A stretch of DNA of 64,000 nt from Planctomycetota bacterium (GCA_022711465.1 JAKLEZ010000002.1:186001-250000); one strand, 5' to 3'; shown: positions 7,871 through 16,967, counted from the stretch's first letter. Notes: generated by a model not told the origin, from the letters alone. A program made the numbers and translations.

Positions 7871-9871
7871 TTATTCCGTCTTGACGGCCTCGAAACGGCA
7901 GACATCCTCGCACGTGCCGCAACCGATACATTTGTCTGGAACGATGTAGTGGGGGCTCTTGGGGGCGCCCATGATGGCCTCGGCCGGGCACTTCTTGGCG
8001 CACAGCCCGCAACCCCGGCACAGCTCCGCGTCGATGCTGTAGAGCAGCAGCTCGCGGCAGGCTCCGGCGGGGCAGTTGCGTTCGTAGACGTGGGCATCGT
8101 ACTCGTCCCGGAACCACCTCAGCGTGCTCAGCACCGGGTTCGGAGCCGACTGGCCCAGACCGCACAGGCTCGTGTCCTTGATGACCTCGGCGAGACGGGT
8201 CAGGTACATCACGCTCTTGAATCGTTCGAGGGCCTGGATCTTGGTTTCGTTGCGGCGGGCTCGCGAGATGCTCTGCAGGATCTCGAGCATCCGGCGGGTG
8301 CCCTCGCGGCAGGGCACGCACTTGCCGCAGCTCTCGCGCTGGATGAAGTCCATGAAGAACTTGGCGATGTCCACCATGCAGGTTTCCTCATCCATGATGA
8401 CCAGGCCTCCGGATCCCATCATCGCTCCGAGGGCCTTGAGCGACTCGTAGTCGATCTCGACGTCGACCTGTGAGGCGGGAATGCACCCCCCGGACGGTCC
8501 ACCCATCTGGGCCGCCTTGTAGGCCTTGCCATTCGGGATGCCGCCGCCGATGTCGAACACGATCTTGCGGACGGTGGTGCCCATCGCCACTTCGATCAGG
8601 CCGGTGCGGTTGACCTTGCCCGACAGGGCGAAGACTTTCGTGCCCTTACTCTTCGGGGTGCCCACCGCGGCGAACTTCTCCCATCCGCCGCTCAGCAGGC
8701 TGGGCAGGTTCGCCAGCGTCTCCACGTTGTTGATCACCGTGGGCTTGCCGAACAGACCCTTGACCGCCGGGAAGGGCGGACGTGGGCGTGGCATGCCCCG
8801 CTTGCCTTCGATGCTGTGAATGAGAGCGGTCTCCTCGCCGCACACGAATGCCCCGGCGCCCTGCTTGATGATGACTTTCAGGCTGAAGCCGCTGCCCAGG
8901 ATGTCGTCGCCGAGCAGGCCGTACTTCTTGGCCTGCTCAATGGCCTGAACGAGCCGCTGAATGGCCAGGGGGTACTCGGCCCGGATGTACACGTACGCTT
9001 TGTTCGCCCCGATCGCATAGGCGGCGATGGCCATGCCCTCGAGCACGCGGTGCGGATCGCCCTCGATGACCGCCCGGTCCATGAACGCCCCGGGGTCGCC
9101 CTCGTCCGCGTTGCACACCAGGTACTTCTGATCGCCCTGGGTCTTCAGGGCGAATTTCCACTTCGTGCCGGTGGGGAATCCACCACCGCCACGCCCGCGC
9201 AGGCCGCTTTTCTCCACCGCCTCGCACACCTCTTCGCGGGTCATCGTGCCGACGACCTGGGCGAACGCCCGATAGCCGCCGCGGGCGAGATACTCGTCGA
9301 TCGAGTTGGGATCGATCATGCCGCAGTTGGCCAGCACCCAGCGCATCTGCGGGGCGAAGAAAGGGTGCTCGTCGATGAAGGGCACGTCCGCCCAGGGCTT
9401 CTGCTGCTCGGAACGGAACTGCCCCAGCGACAGGTCTGCGGGCACCCGTCCGGCGAACACCGAATCCAGCAGGCCGACAACCTTGTCCTCGCTGGTCTTC
9501 TGGAAGGATACCCGCGTTCGGCCGGGCAACTGCACATCCAGCAGCGGTTCGGCGGAGCAGTAGCCGATGCATCCCACCTCGACGATGTCGGCCTCGAGCT
9601 TGTGATCGCCCAGGTACTGCTTCACGGCGGCCAGCGTCTTGGCGGCGCCGGCGCCGAGGCCGCAGGTCCCCGCCCCGATGTAGATGACCGGCCGGGCGAT
9701 CACCTCGCGCCGAAGCTGGGCCAGCCGCTCGCCGCTGAACAACGCACTCTTCTTGCCGTTGCCACTGCCAGGGGGCTGGGTCAGAAAGGCGGCCAGGCCC
9801 GGCTGACCGCCGGCCTCGTGCCCGCCTCCATGGCAACCACACGATCCGCCCGCACACGTCGGCTCAGCCAT
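7871..9871 (-). CDS. hydB: NAD-linked hydrogenase flavin subunit HydB (NuoF/HndC-like)
   Basis: The 666-residue subunit that binds NAD(H) and FMN and links electron flow to HydA. Order of domains: a Cys/His/Gly-rich N-terminal tail (residues 5-22), a thioredoxin-like [2Fe-2S] domain near residues 60-150 (C70, C101, C105), the NuoF FMN/NADH domain with GLRGRGGGGFPTG and CNADEGDPGAF, a SLBB-like linker, the NuoF [4Fe-4S] motif CGKCVPCREGTRR, and a C-terminal pair of [4Fe-4S] clusters (CRGCGLCAKKCP and CIGCGTCEDVC). This layout is the HydB/HndC form of bifurcating hydrogenases rather than complex I NuoF, which lacks both terminal modules. ATG at 9871 overlaps the hydC stop by 8 bp. Confidence 0.96.
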   Translation of the reverse strand: MAEPTCAGGSCGCHGGGHEAGGQPGLAAFLTQPPGSGNGKKSALFSGERLAQLRREVIARPVIYIGAGTCGLGAGAAKTLAAVKQYLGDHKLEADIVEVGCIGYCSAEPLLDVQLPGRTRVSFQKTSEDKVVGLLDSVFAGRVPADLSLGQFRSEQQKPWADVPFIDEHPFFAPQMRWVLANCGMIDPNSIDEYLARGGYRAFAQVVGTMTREEVCEAVEKSGLRGRGGGGFPTGTKWKFALKTQGDQKYLVCNADEGDPGAFMDRAVIEGDPHRVLEGMAIAAYAIGANKAYVYIRAEYPLAIQRLVQAIEQAKKYGLLGDDILGSGFSLKVIIKQGAGAFVCGEETALIHSIEGKRGMPRPRPPFPAVKGLFGKPTVINNVETLANLPSLLSGGWEKFAAVGTPKSKGTKVFALSGKVNRTGLIEVAMGTTVRKIVFDIGGGIPNGKAYKAAQMGGPSGGCIPASQVDVEIDYESLKALGAMMGSGGLVIMDEETCMVDIAKFFMDFIQRESCGKCVPCREGTRRMLEILQSISRARRNETKIQALERFKSVMYLTRLAEVIKDTSLCGLGQSAPNPVLSTLRWFRDEYDAHVYERNCPAGACRELLLYSIDAELCRGCGLCAKKCPAEAIMGAPKSPHYIVPDKCIGCGTCEDVCRFEAVKTE

Positions 9872-10340
9872 TATCTGTCGCCTTTCTGCGATAGGAACTC
9901 ACGATTTTGGTCGCACCCTCCGGCGTGACGCCGGCGTGAAACTCGCCGTTGACGCAAATGACCGGCGCCAGCCCGCAGGCGCCCACGCAGGCCACGACTT
10001 CGAGGCTGAACATCCCGTCCTTCGTTGTCTGGCCGGGCTCCACCTTGAGGGACTGCCTGATCGCGTCCAGCACCTTGGCCGAGCCCTTCACGTGGCAGGC
10101 CGTGCCTCGGCACACCTGGATATGGAACTTGCCGCGCGGCTGGAACCGGAACTGGTTGTAGAACGTCGCCACGCCGTAGACCTTGCTGACCGGCAGGGTC
10201 AAATGTCGACCGATCTGTTCCATCGCCTCGCGCGAGAGATACCCGTGACGATCCTGCACCGCCTGCAGGATCGGGATCAGGGCATCGCGCCCGGCATCGC
10301 CGAACTCGGCCAGAATGGGTTCAATGTCCGCCTGGATCAT
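9864..10340 (-). CDS. hydC: NAD-linked hydrogenase [2Fe-2S] subunit HydC (NuoE/HndA-like)
   Basis: Small 158-residue electron-transfer subunit of the hydrogenase. It is a NuoE-type protein: a helical N-terminal half followed by a thioredoxin-like [2Fe-2S] domain with the four ligand cysteines in CRGTAC and CVGACG. The conserved segment SKVYGVATFYNQF precedes the cluster domain, as in NuoE. The ATG at 10340 overlaps the rex stop in an ATGA arrangement, and the stop overlaps hydB, so rex, hydC and hydB should be translated as a coupled set. Length is typical of the family. Confidence 0.96.
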   Translation of the reverse strand: MIQADIEPILAEFGDAGRDALIPILQAVQDRHGYLSREAMEQIGRHLTLPVSKVYGVATFYNQFRFQPRGKFHIQVCRGTACHVKGSAKVLDAIRQSLKVEPGQTTKDGMFSLEVVACVGACGLAPVICVNGEFHAGVTPEGATKIVSSYRRKATDNG

Positions 10341-11029
10341 CTGACAGCTTCCTTGTCCAAAGAACCTTGCCGTGCGAAGAAAGCCACCCTTTCCAACAGC
10401 ACGGTGATGTCCACGTTTTCCACGTATACGTATTCGGGCAGGCGCAGGTGGGTGGGAGCAAAATTCAAGATCCCACGGACCCCGCCGCGCATCAACTGCA
10501 GAGCCGTGTGCTGCGCCGCGTCCCCGGGAACCGCAATAATGCCTACTTCGGCCCCCAACTGGCGCACTCGGGCTTCCATGTCATCGACCGGATAGCACCG
10601 GCATCCCTGAATAACCCGGTTGACCTTCCCGGGATCGGCGTCGAAGGCTCCGGTAATGGCCAGATGGGGACCGCGTCCGCTAAAGTAGGCCAGCAACGCC
10701 TGTCCCACATGTCCGACACCGACCAGCACAACCGATTGCCACTGGGGCGCGTCCAGGTACTGGCCAATCTTATCCACCAATCGCGAGACGTCGTAACCCC
10801 GCGACGGACTGCCGGAGAAGCCGATCGTCATCAGATCACGCCGGACCTGGGCGGCGGTCACCCCGGCTTGGGCGGCTAAGTCGTGGGAGAACACGTTCTT
10901 GGCTCCGGCTTGGCCGATCCGTTCCAGCAGGCGGCGATAGACACTCAGCCTCTTGACGACCTTCCTCGTAGCGAAACCTCCTGCGGAGCGATCCGCCATG
11001 TTCACGATGCGACAACGTTCCTGTGACAC
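10337..11029 (-). CDS. rex: Redox-sensing transcriptional repressor Rex
   Basis: NAD(H)-responsive repressor that leaves DNA when NADH rises. The protein has an N-terminal winged helix (VFSHDLAAQAGVTAAQVRRD, with the recognition-helix sequence VRRDL followed by GFSG) and a C-terminal Rossmann domain with GVGHVGQAL. The C-terminal helix that swaps between protomers is present. The first gene of the hydrogenase operon, it lies directly behind a Rex-type operator, so it should control itself and the hydrogenase. The start is either GTG at 11029 (230 aa, close to the predicted transcription start) or ATG at 10999 (220 aa, closer to the usual family N-terminus); neither has a strong ribosome site. 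Confidence 0.95.
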   Translation of the reverse strand: MSQERCRIVNMADRSAGGFATRKVVKRLSVYRRLLERIGQAGAKNVFSHDLAAQAGVTAAQVRRDLMTIGFSGSPSRGYDVSRLVDKIGQYLDAPQWQSVVLVGVGHVGQALLAYFSGRGPHLAITGAFDADPGKVNRVIQGCRCYPVDDMEARVRQLGAEVGIIAVPGDAAQHTALQLMRGGVRGILNFAPTHLRLPEYVYVENVDITVLLERVAFFARQGSLDKEAVR

Positions 11030-11037
11030 GCCTCACG

Positions 11038-11055
11038 CTGTGAATCTTATCACAA
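11038..11055. promoter_or_regulatory. Rex operator
   Basis: The sequence CTGTGA-N6-TCACAA is an 18-bp inverted repeat that differs by one base from the known Rex consensus TTGTGA-N6-TCACAA. It lies 9 bp upstream of the GTG start of rex and overlaps the -10 region of the predicted promoter by two bases, the position expected for repression by blocking RNA polymerase. The link to Rex is inferred from the consensus and from rex being the first gene downstream. Confidence 0.88.
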
Positions 11056-11082
11056 CCTACAAGGAGGCATCGACTATGTCAA
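11054..11082 (-). promoter_or_regulatory. Predicted promoter of the rex-hyd operon
   Basis: On the minus strand a perfect -35 hexamer TTGACA (11077-11082) is followed after 17 bp by TAGGTT (11054-11059), a weak -10 match. Transcription would begin inside or just after the Rex operator. Spacing is ideal for a housekeeping sigma factor; the poor -10 makes this a prediction only. Confidence 0.6.
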
Positions 11083-11181
11083 GGGCCCGGGTGACCTTTC
11101 TGACGACGTCGAGGCCAGTTCTTTTTCGTTGATAACATCATTTAATGAAGAAGTTTATGATAATAAAGGTCGGCGAGGGAC

Positions 11182-11508
11182 ATGGAGAAATGGGTGATTC
11201 GCCTCACCTGGTGGTACCCCTCGGATATGGCCAACTCGGCTTCAGGAGCGACCGATCGGCTCCGGAACGCGCTCAACGAACTGGAGCGACTGGATCTTCG
11301 GAAGGCCTGCATCGCTCGCCTGCGATGGGCGGGTAGACTGACCACGGATCAGATTGCTGCCTGTTCGGCGCGTCCCGGGCCTCCGTGGGGCACGACTGGT
11401 GTTCTGCCGGTGCTTGGCTGGCCCAGCATGCAGGCCGGAGCTAGGCGTCCGTCGTCGATGAACAGGCAGCTCGCTGTGAAACGGGGCTCGACAGCCGAAG
11501 AAACGTGA
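11182..11508 (+). CDS. Possible small hypothetical protein
   Basis: A 108-codon plus-strand frame in the 450-bp gap between the rex promoter and the GH2 gene. It begins ATG after a GAGGG sequence only 2-3 bases away, and is preceded by an AT-rich tract (about 11117-11168) in otherwise GC-rich DNA, which could hold a divergent promoter. The product has a Trp-rich start and a Leu/Arg-rich amphipathic middle (RLRNALNELERLD) but no domain I recognise, and its last third looks like random GC-rich coding. It may not be a gene. No other convincing feature is seen in 11083-11535. Confidence 0.25.
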   Translation: MEKWVIRLTWWYPSDMANSASGATDRLRNALNELERLDLRKACIARLRWAGRLTTDQIAACSARPGPPWGTTGVLPVLGWPSMQAGARRPSSMNRQLAVKRGSTAEET

Positions 11509-11535
11509 TCGGGCTTGGTGGCGAGGTGCGGGCGT

Positions 11536-14500
11536 TCATTCCCCGATCACGCCGAGTTCGGCAACCGAGGCATAGGTCTGGTTGTCGATGCCAGTCAGAG
11601 CTACCAGACGCAGGAAGCGTGCCTTGACGGGCCGGGCGAAGAGAATCCGCTTCTCTTGGGTGCCTCTGTCAAACACGCCCTTGGCGACGGGTTGGCCCCA
11701 ACGGCTTGGATCGCCGCTCGCGAAGACCTCGAAGTCAGTGATCCAGCCGTGGTTCATGTCCTGGCGGGGCAGGTAGCGCAGCCCCTTGATGGTCAGCTCG
11801 CGAGTGAGTTTGAGCTGGATTTCATGGGGATAGCCGGGCGCGTCGCCGCTCCAGGCGGTATGCCAGATCGTATCCGGGTTGCCGTCGGCCGCGTTGGCGC
11901 CCTCGTAGCCGGGCTGGTGACAATCTACTTTGATCACCTCGATGCCCACGCGATCGATCAGTCTCCGGATCGCCGCGGCCTCGACCGAGACCTGAGGAGC
12001 GAAGCGGTCGCTGGCCATATACGTCAGCAGGCTGTGCCGCATCTGGCGGGCGACCGGGCGCCGGTCCAGATTGTTGGTCAAATCGATTCCACAGACCAGC
12101 AGTTTGCCGCCATCGACCTTGGCTTCAAAGACGAGTCCCAGTCGGCGGTTGGTGACCCAGTCATCGATGACCTGAACCGTTGGCTGCAGTTCAGCCGGCA
12201 GGCTGTTCAGCACCATGATCTGCGAATGTGTGATCATGTCCCACCACTGCCAGTTGCTGTGATACTCGGTCGGGAAGGCCGCCAGAGGGGGACTGTCGGG
12301 TTTGCAGAGGATGCCCAGGGTGTGCGGGGGCTGGCGGCGGGTCCAGGCGGTATTCCAGAAGATGCTGGTGAAGCCGGGTGGAACGACACCGTGTTTGTCG
12401 CCGCTGACCGTTCCGGGAGCGGGCAACAGCAAGACCCTGCCGCCGGCTCTCAGTGCAGCCAGAGCGTTGGCGTTCAGATCGTCGACCACGAGAACGCCGG
12501 CGGGGGCGGCGGTATTCACGGCGGGGGGGTAGACCCAGAACTCCCAGTCGTTTACGTAGGTGGTTTCGGGAAGCGAGACGGTCAGCGCGCACTTGGTGGC
12601 CTTGGCGACGGCCGCCAGCGGCAGAGCGACTTCGCCAAGGACGGTGCCGTTGCCGACCGGGATGGTTCGGGCAGGCAGGGTGCTCCCGCCCAGCTGTTTG
12701 CCCGCCGCGTCCGTGATCGTCCAGGCGGGGTGGGCGTTTTCAATCGGTGCAGGGCCGAAATGGGCGATCTCCAGGGCGGCCGTGAAGGTCTCATCCGCGG
12801 TCCAGATGCGCTTGATCATGCGGGCCAGCGGCACGGTTTCGCAGCAGAAGCGGCGGTACTGTTCCGGCGTGACGTAGCCCTTCGATTCCCAGAACGGGTT
12901 GAGAACGCCGACCAGGGCGGTGCCTTGGCCGGGGAAGTCATGGAGATCCAGGAGTTGGAAGCCCCCGAAGCCCGGTGTGCGCAGCGCGGACTCGATGTCC
13001 TCCTTGTAGCAGAGCGTTTGCAGCTTGCCCGAGGCCAGCAGGAAGGCGTCGGCCTGGTCGAGCATGTGATTGGCGGCCAACGAGTCGCGGAAGATCTCGA
13101 AGTTGAGGGCTCTGAGGACGCCGGTGTACCTGGTGGTCTCCTTGAAGTCTGGATAGACGCACCATTGGCCAATCTCGTGGCTGACCACCGGCCGGTCATG
13201 TTTGGCCACGAAGGCCCGGTAGTCGGTCATGGTCTCCGGCGGTCGGGCGTTCAGGCGGCAGTTGAGCCCCTCCCCCCAGCGGTAGACGCGAGGATCGGGC
13301 GTGCTGTCGTAGTCGCTCTGCGGCAGCAGCGGCCAGCCGGCGGCGGTGGTGTACAGTCGGCGAGGGTCCTTCTGCTTCCAGGAGCTGACGAGCTCTCCCA
13401 GGAATTGCCTCTGGTTCTTCCCCGACGGCTCATTGCCGTGACTCATCAAGCAGAAGGAGGGGTGGTTGCCGAAAGCCTTCAGAATCCGATCACCTTCCGC
13501 CCTGATGAACGCATCGGTCTGCGGATTCTCTCCAACCGTGGTCCAGACGCAGCACTCGATCTGGTACATGAAGCCCATGCGGTCGGCGGCGGCGAAGGCG
13601 GCCTCGGGCGGGCACCAGGAGTGAAAGCGCAGGTGATTGAGGCCGTGGTCCTTGGTGATCCTGAGGATCCGCGTCCAGGAGTCGACGTCGGTTGGTGGGT
13701 ACCCGGTCAGGGGGAAGATGCAGCATTCCAGCGTTCCGCGGAGGAAGATCTTGCGCCCGTTGAGGGTGAACTGGGTTCCGTCGACACCGAGTTGTCGCAG
13801 GCCAAGATCCACGTGCTGGGTATCGGTGCCGCTCGCCGTGGTTGCCTGGGCGGTGAGGGTGTAGACGTTGGGCGCGAACTCGTCCCAGAGGAGCGCGTCC
13901 TTGCCCAGGGCGTAGTCGGTTTCCACGAGGATTCGCCGGCCGTCGCCCCTGAACGGCACCTCCTTGGCTTCTGCCCCTTGCTGGGTGCGGGGATGCGACA
14001 GAACGGCCGTCAGGGTCACGGTGCCCTCGGTCGGCCTGCCCGTGGTATTGGCCAGGGTGAGGACGACCCTGGCGGTCTTGGTGGTGACTTCCGGGTAGAC
14101 CTGGAGGTCCTCGATGAACACCGGCGCCCTTGGCACCAGGCGGATCGCGCCGACGATCCCATTCCAGTTCGACTGGGTGTGGTCCGAAACGCTGTGGGCA
14201 TTCTCGCCGACCTGGATCAGAACGGTGTTGTCTACCCGGAGGGCGAGGGTGTGTTTGCCCGGGGTGAGCCATGTGCTCAGGTCGTGTTCATGAGGCGTCG
14301 CCAGGCTGTCGGCCATGCCGGCTTCCTGGCCGTCGATCCAGACGCGCGTCTGCCAGTGGCAGCGTTCCAGGGACAGGGTGATTCGTTTCCCCGCCCACTT
14401 GGGGGGGATGGTCACCTCTTTCCGATACCAGGCGGCCCCGACGTAGTGCCTGGTCGGCGAGAGCCAGAAGGGGACCCTGACTTGGCCCGGCTCGCGATAC

Positions 14501-14811
14501 GGCGCGTACTCTGGTGCGGTGAACCAGGACCGATCGATGATCGAGCCGGTCCACCGGGTGTCGATGGTGATGGGGTCGCCGTACCCGGCCTCGGTGGTGC
14601 TGCCGGGCAGCCTGATGTTGTCCGGCAGACTGCGGGCGAACCACCGCTCGCTGACGCCGATGTCTCTGGGATCGAGTTGAAAGGACCACGTGCCCGCCAA
14701 ATCGATGGCGGCCAGGGGGGCCTCCGCCCGGCTCGCCCCGGGGCAAGTCAGGATGAGAAGGTCTGCCAGGCCGAAAGCCAGCGTCAGGCGTCGAGAAAAG
14801 CGATCGGACAT
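11536..14811 (-). CDS. Secreted glycoside hydrolase family 2 protein
   Basis: A 1,091-residue enzyme likely to cleave beta-linked galactosides, glucuronides or mannosides outside the cytoplasm. A signal peptide is visible (residues 1-30, hydrophobic core LAFGLADLLILT, cut near SRAEA). The GH2 sugar-binding domain (about 35-225, with GAAWYRKEV and a CHWQTRVWIDG strand), immunoglobulin-like domain and TIM barrel follow. Predicted acid/base is E461 in HGNEPSG and nucleophile E546 in VSHEIGQW. The last 150 residues resemble an F5/8 type C (discoidin, CBM32-like) module with NAADGNPDTIWHT and KGLRYLPRQD. Substrate cannot be read from sequence. ATG at 14811 has AGGA about eight bases upstream. It stands alone between the hydrogenase operon and an exporter gene. 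Confidence 0.88.
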   Translation of the reverse strand: MSDRFSRRLTLAFGLADLLILTCPGASRAEAPLAAIDLAGTWSFQLDPRDIGVSERWFARSLPDNIRLPGSTTEAGYGDPITIDTRWTGSIIDRSWFTAPEYAPYREPGQVRVPFWLSPTRHYVGAAWYRKEVTIPPKWAGKRITLSLERCHWQTRVWIDGQEAGMADSLATPHEHDLSTWLTPGKHTLALRVDNTVLIQVGENAHSVSDHTQSNWNGIVGAIRLVPRAPVFIEDLQVYPEVTTKTARVVLTLANTTGRPTEGTVTLTAVLSHPRTQQGAEAKEVPFRGDGRRILVETDYALGKDALLWDEFAPNVYTLTAQATTASGTDTQHVDLGLRQLGVDGTQFTLNGRKIFLRGTLECCIFPLTGYPPTDVDSWTRILRITKDHGLNHLRFHSWCPPEAAFAAADRMGFMYQIECCVWTTVGENPQTDAFIRAEGDRILKAFGNHPSFCLMSHGNEPSGKNQRQFLGELVSSWKQKDPRRLYTTAAGWPLLPQSDYDSTPDPRVYRWGEGLNCRLNARPPETMTDYRAFVAKHDRPVVSHEIGQWCVYPDFKETTRYTGVLRALNFEIFRDSLAANHMLDQADAFLLASGKLQTLCYKEDIESALRTPGFGGFQLLDLHDFPGQGTALVGVLNPFWESKGYVTPEQYRRFCCETVPLARMIKRIWTADETFTAALEIAHFGPAPIENAHPAWTITDAAGKQLGGSTLPARTIPVGNGTVLGEVALPLAAVAKATKCALTVSLPETTYVNDWEFWVYPPAVNTAAPAGVLVVDDLNANALAALRAGGRVLLLPAPGTVSGDKHGVVPPGFTSIFWNTAWTRRQPPHTLGILCKPDSPPLAAFPTEYHSNWQWWDMITHSQIMVLNSLPAELQPTVQVIDDWVTNRRLGLVFEAKVDGGKLLVCGIDLTNNLDRRPVARQMRHSLLTYMASDRFAPQVSVEAAAIRRLIDRVGIEVIKVDCHQPGYEGANAADGNPDTIWHTAWSGDAPGYPHEIQLKLTRELTIKGLRYLPRQDMNHGWITDFEVFASGDPSRWGQPVAKGVFDRGTQEKRILFARPVKARFLRLVALTGIDNQTYASVAELGVIGE

Positions 14812-14890
14812 GATGGCGTCCTTTCAGTTGCGGCAAGCATGGAGACGGTCCGCAGCCGGTGGTTGTAGTGTAGCCGGGTTCGCGCTCGGA

Positions 14891-15820
14891 TCAACGCAGG
14901 GTGATCAGGGCCACGCCAACCGTCGCCAAGCCGGTTGCGGCGGTGATTCGAAGCCCGATGCGCATTCTGTAGCGGATCGCCATCATCGGCAGGATGAAGA
15001 GCGGCGACATGGCCACCAGGGTGCTGACCAACCCGGCTTCCAGGTTCTTGAGGGCGAACAAATAGCAGAGCATGCCGCAGATGGGTCCGGTGGCGATGCC
15101 GCCCGCCAGCCTGCCGAGGATGAACCGGTCGCGGAGGTGCCCAAGCGTCTGACCGGTCGTACCTTGAGCCAGGGGGATCACCCAGAGCAGAACCGCGGCG
15201 GTGCCTACGCGGATGACGGTGGCGACGACGGCGTCCAGGGGTGGCCCGTCCTTGAAGGCGAGCCGGCCGGTGGCCGCCCCGGCTCCCACGCAGAAGGCTG
15301 CACCGACGGCCAGGGCAATGCCGGTCACGGTCAACCGGCCGGGCTCGCGGGATTCGTCACCCTGGGGGGGCTTGGCCGCCGTGGCGTACGCCGTGGCAGC
15401 CAGGACCAGCCCGATGCCACCCAGTGCCTGCTGGTTGAGGTGCTCGCCCAGCAGCCACCAGCCGAGCAGCACGGCTGCCACCGGGGCCAGGGTCAGAATC
15501 TGGGTACATCGACGGGGTCCCAGCAGTACCAGGCCCTCGTAGAGCAGGGCATCGCCAATGACCATGCCGGTAATCGAGGAGAGGACCAGCCACACCATCT
15601 GCATCCCGCTTGGCCATACCCACTGCAGGCCGGCGAAGTGGATGTAGATCGGCAGCATGGCGAGCAGCAGGAAGGCGGCGGCCAGCGATCGCAGAAGCAG
15701 GACAGGGAACGAGCCGATCTTCCGCCCGGCGCTGGCGACGCACATCGGCGAAATCGCCCAGCACAGCGCGGTAAACAGCGACAGAACCACGCCTTCCGTT
15801 GATGCTGCGAGAATCGGCAC
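14891..15820 (-). CDS. EamA/DMT-family transporter
   Basis: A 309-residue membrane protein with about ten hydrophobic segments arranged as two five-helix halves, the pattern of the drug/metabolite transporter superfamily (EamA domains). Family members export amino acids, nucleotides or other small metabolites; the substrate is not evident here. The helical hairpin GDALLYEGLVLLGPRRC in the first half and LVSTLVAMSPLFILP in the second are typical EamA sequences. The start is GTG at 15820 with AGGA about ten bases upstream. The gene lies 79 bp upstream of the GH2 start on the same strand, so co-transcription is possible but not required. Confidence 0.85.
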   Translation of the reverse strand: MPILAASTEGVVLSLFTALCWAISPMCVASAGRKIGSFPVLLLRSLAAAFLLLAMLPIYIHFAGLQWVWPSGMQMVWLVLSSITGMVIGDALLYEGLVLLGPRRCTQILTLAPVAAVLLGWWLLGEHLNQQALGGIGLVLAATAYATAAKPPQGDESREPGRLTVTGIALAVGAAFCVGAGAATGRLAFKDGPPLDAVVATVIRVGTAAVLLWVIPLAQGTTGQTLGHLRDRFILGRLAGGIATGPICGMLCYLFALKNLEAGLVSTLVAMSPLFILPMMAIRYRMRIGLRITAATGLATVGVALITLR

Positions 15821-16169
15821 TCACCCGGTTCCTGGAAAGCGGAGGATGATAGCAGGTTCGGTCGGCACAAGCCATGGGCGACTCGAATCGATTCCGCGTT
15901 GTGCCAAGGGCGTCCGGCGGCCCGTGAAGCACCGCCGCATGGAGCCGCAAGCGCCCTGGTTGATGTTGTTGTCGGCCGGATCCTTTAAAACTCTTTACCA
16001 CCACCGAGTGGTTACAGTGGGTAGTTTTCCGGTTGCGGTCGCTCTGTTCCACTCCGAGTTGGGTGTGAGCTGCCTGGGTATCGGCATCATGCCCGGCCAG
16101 ATTCACCTCATGGCACTTGTGGCGGAAAGCAGGCTGGCGGTGCCCGCCACCCTTGCCTTCCCGGCGGCC
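15821..16169. other. Intergenic region without recognised gene
   Basis: About 350 bp between the EamA transporter start and the creatininase-family stop. Open frames across it are antisense or out-of-frame extensions with no recognisable protein. It includes a small AT-richer patch (TTTAAAACTCTTTACC near 15983) that could hold the transporter promoter. No terminator hairpin or RNA gene was recognised. Confidence 0.5.
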
Positions 16170-16967
16170 TCAAACCCGCAGGCCGTGTGCGTAGTACGCC
16201 TTGGGGTTGTCGAGCCGGTCGCGAACAGCGGCGATGGCTCGTTGGACGATCAGATCCACCGCTCTCTTGCCGAACTGGGCATCGGCTTCCTGGATCGGGC
16301 GGGTGGTCAGGGTTCCGGTGGGCTTCTCTGTGCCGGGCGGGAGTCGGTTCATGTCCACGACTTCCGGACAAATACCCAGCATCATGCTGGTTTCCCAGAA
16401 GCCGGCGTGGTCGCCGCCCTGGGGGATCTCCTCGGGGATCAATTCCGGACCGGTGAAGGTCCAGCCGACCATGCGAGCCCGGCTGCCGTTGAACCGCATC
16501 TGGTGGAAGATGCCGAGGGCCGCACGGGCGTGATCGATCAGCGGGTAGTGGCCGGCGATGAGCACCCCCACCTTGAATCCCAGGCTCTGGATCTCGCACA
16601 GCATGTGCAGGAGGAGCCGCTGGTAGTTCTCGTACTGTTCCTGAAGGCCATAGCGGAAGGCAGCGGCGGTGAATCCAGCCGAGGGGAGCTTCATTTCCGC
16701 GTGGATCGCCAGGTAGTCGGGGGCGTGGGCGTCCATCAGCCCTTCGAGTCGACTTTCGCCCCAGGCCAGCGAAGGCAGGACCAGCCCGCCGCCCTCGCGG
16801 GTACATCGCTCCGCCAGGCACTCGGCCATCACCGTGTCCGCGCCCAGCGGCATGTGCGGGCCGTGCCACTCGGTCGTGCCCAGGGGGACGTAGGCGACCG
16901 GGCACGCCTCACGGGCAGCGACGACCTGCCAGGGACGCAAACGGTAGTAACGGACTTCCTCAAGCAT
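16170..16967 (-). CDS. Creatininase-family amidohydrolase
   Basis: A 265-residue metal-dependent hydrolase of the creatininase family (creatinine amidohydrolase, formamide hydrolase and MftE peptidase relatives). Metal-binding residues appear in the N-terminal TTEWHGPHMPLGADT (E33, H35, D44), in AGHYPLIDHARA and in the C-terminal signature GDHAGFWETSMML. The ATG at 16967 has GAGGT five bases upstream; an upstream frame to 17270 overlaps the acyl-carrier-protein gene and is rejected. The family acts on small cyclic amides or peptide ends, so the exact substrate is unknown. It lies 124 bp downstream of the acyl carrier protein gene, perhaps as the last gene of that operon. Confidence 0.87.
   Translation of the reverse strand: MLEEVRYYRLRPWQVVAAREACPVAYVPLGTTEWHGPHMPLGADTVMAECLAERCTREGGGLVLPSLAWGESRLEGLMDAHAPDYLAIHAEMKLPSAGFTAAAFRYGLQEQYENYQRLLLHMLCEIQSLGFKVGVLIAGHYPLIDHARAALGIFHQMRFNGSRARMVGWTFTGPELIPEEIPQGGDHAGFWETSMMLGICPEVVDMNRLPPGTEKPTGTLTTRPIQEADAQFGKRAVDLIVQRAIAAVRDRLDNPKAYYAHGLRV

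Noticed and set aside
11515..14868. A plus-strand open frame of 1,117 codons opposite the GH2 gene
   Set aside because: It is an antisense shadow in GC-rich DNA: the product has no known domain, while the minus strand encodes a complete GH2 enzyme with catalytic glutamates.
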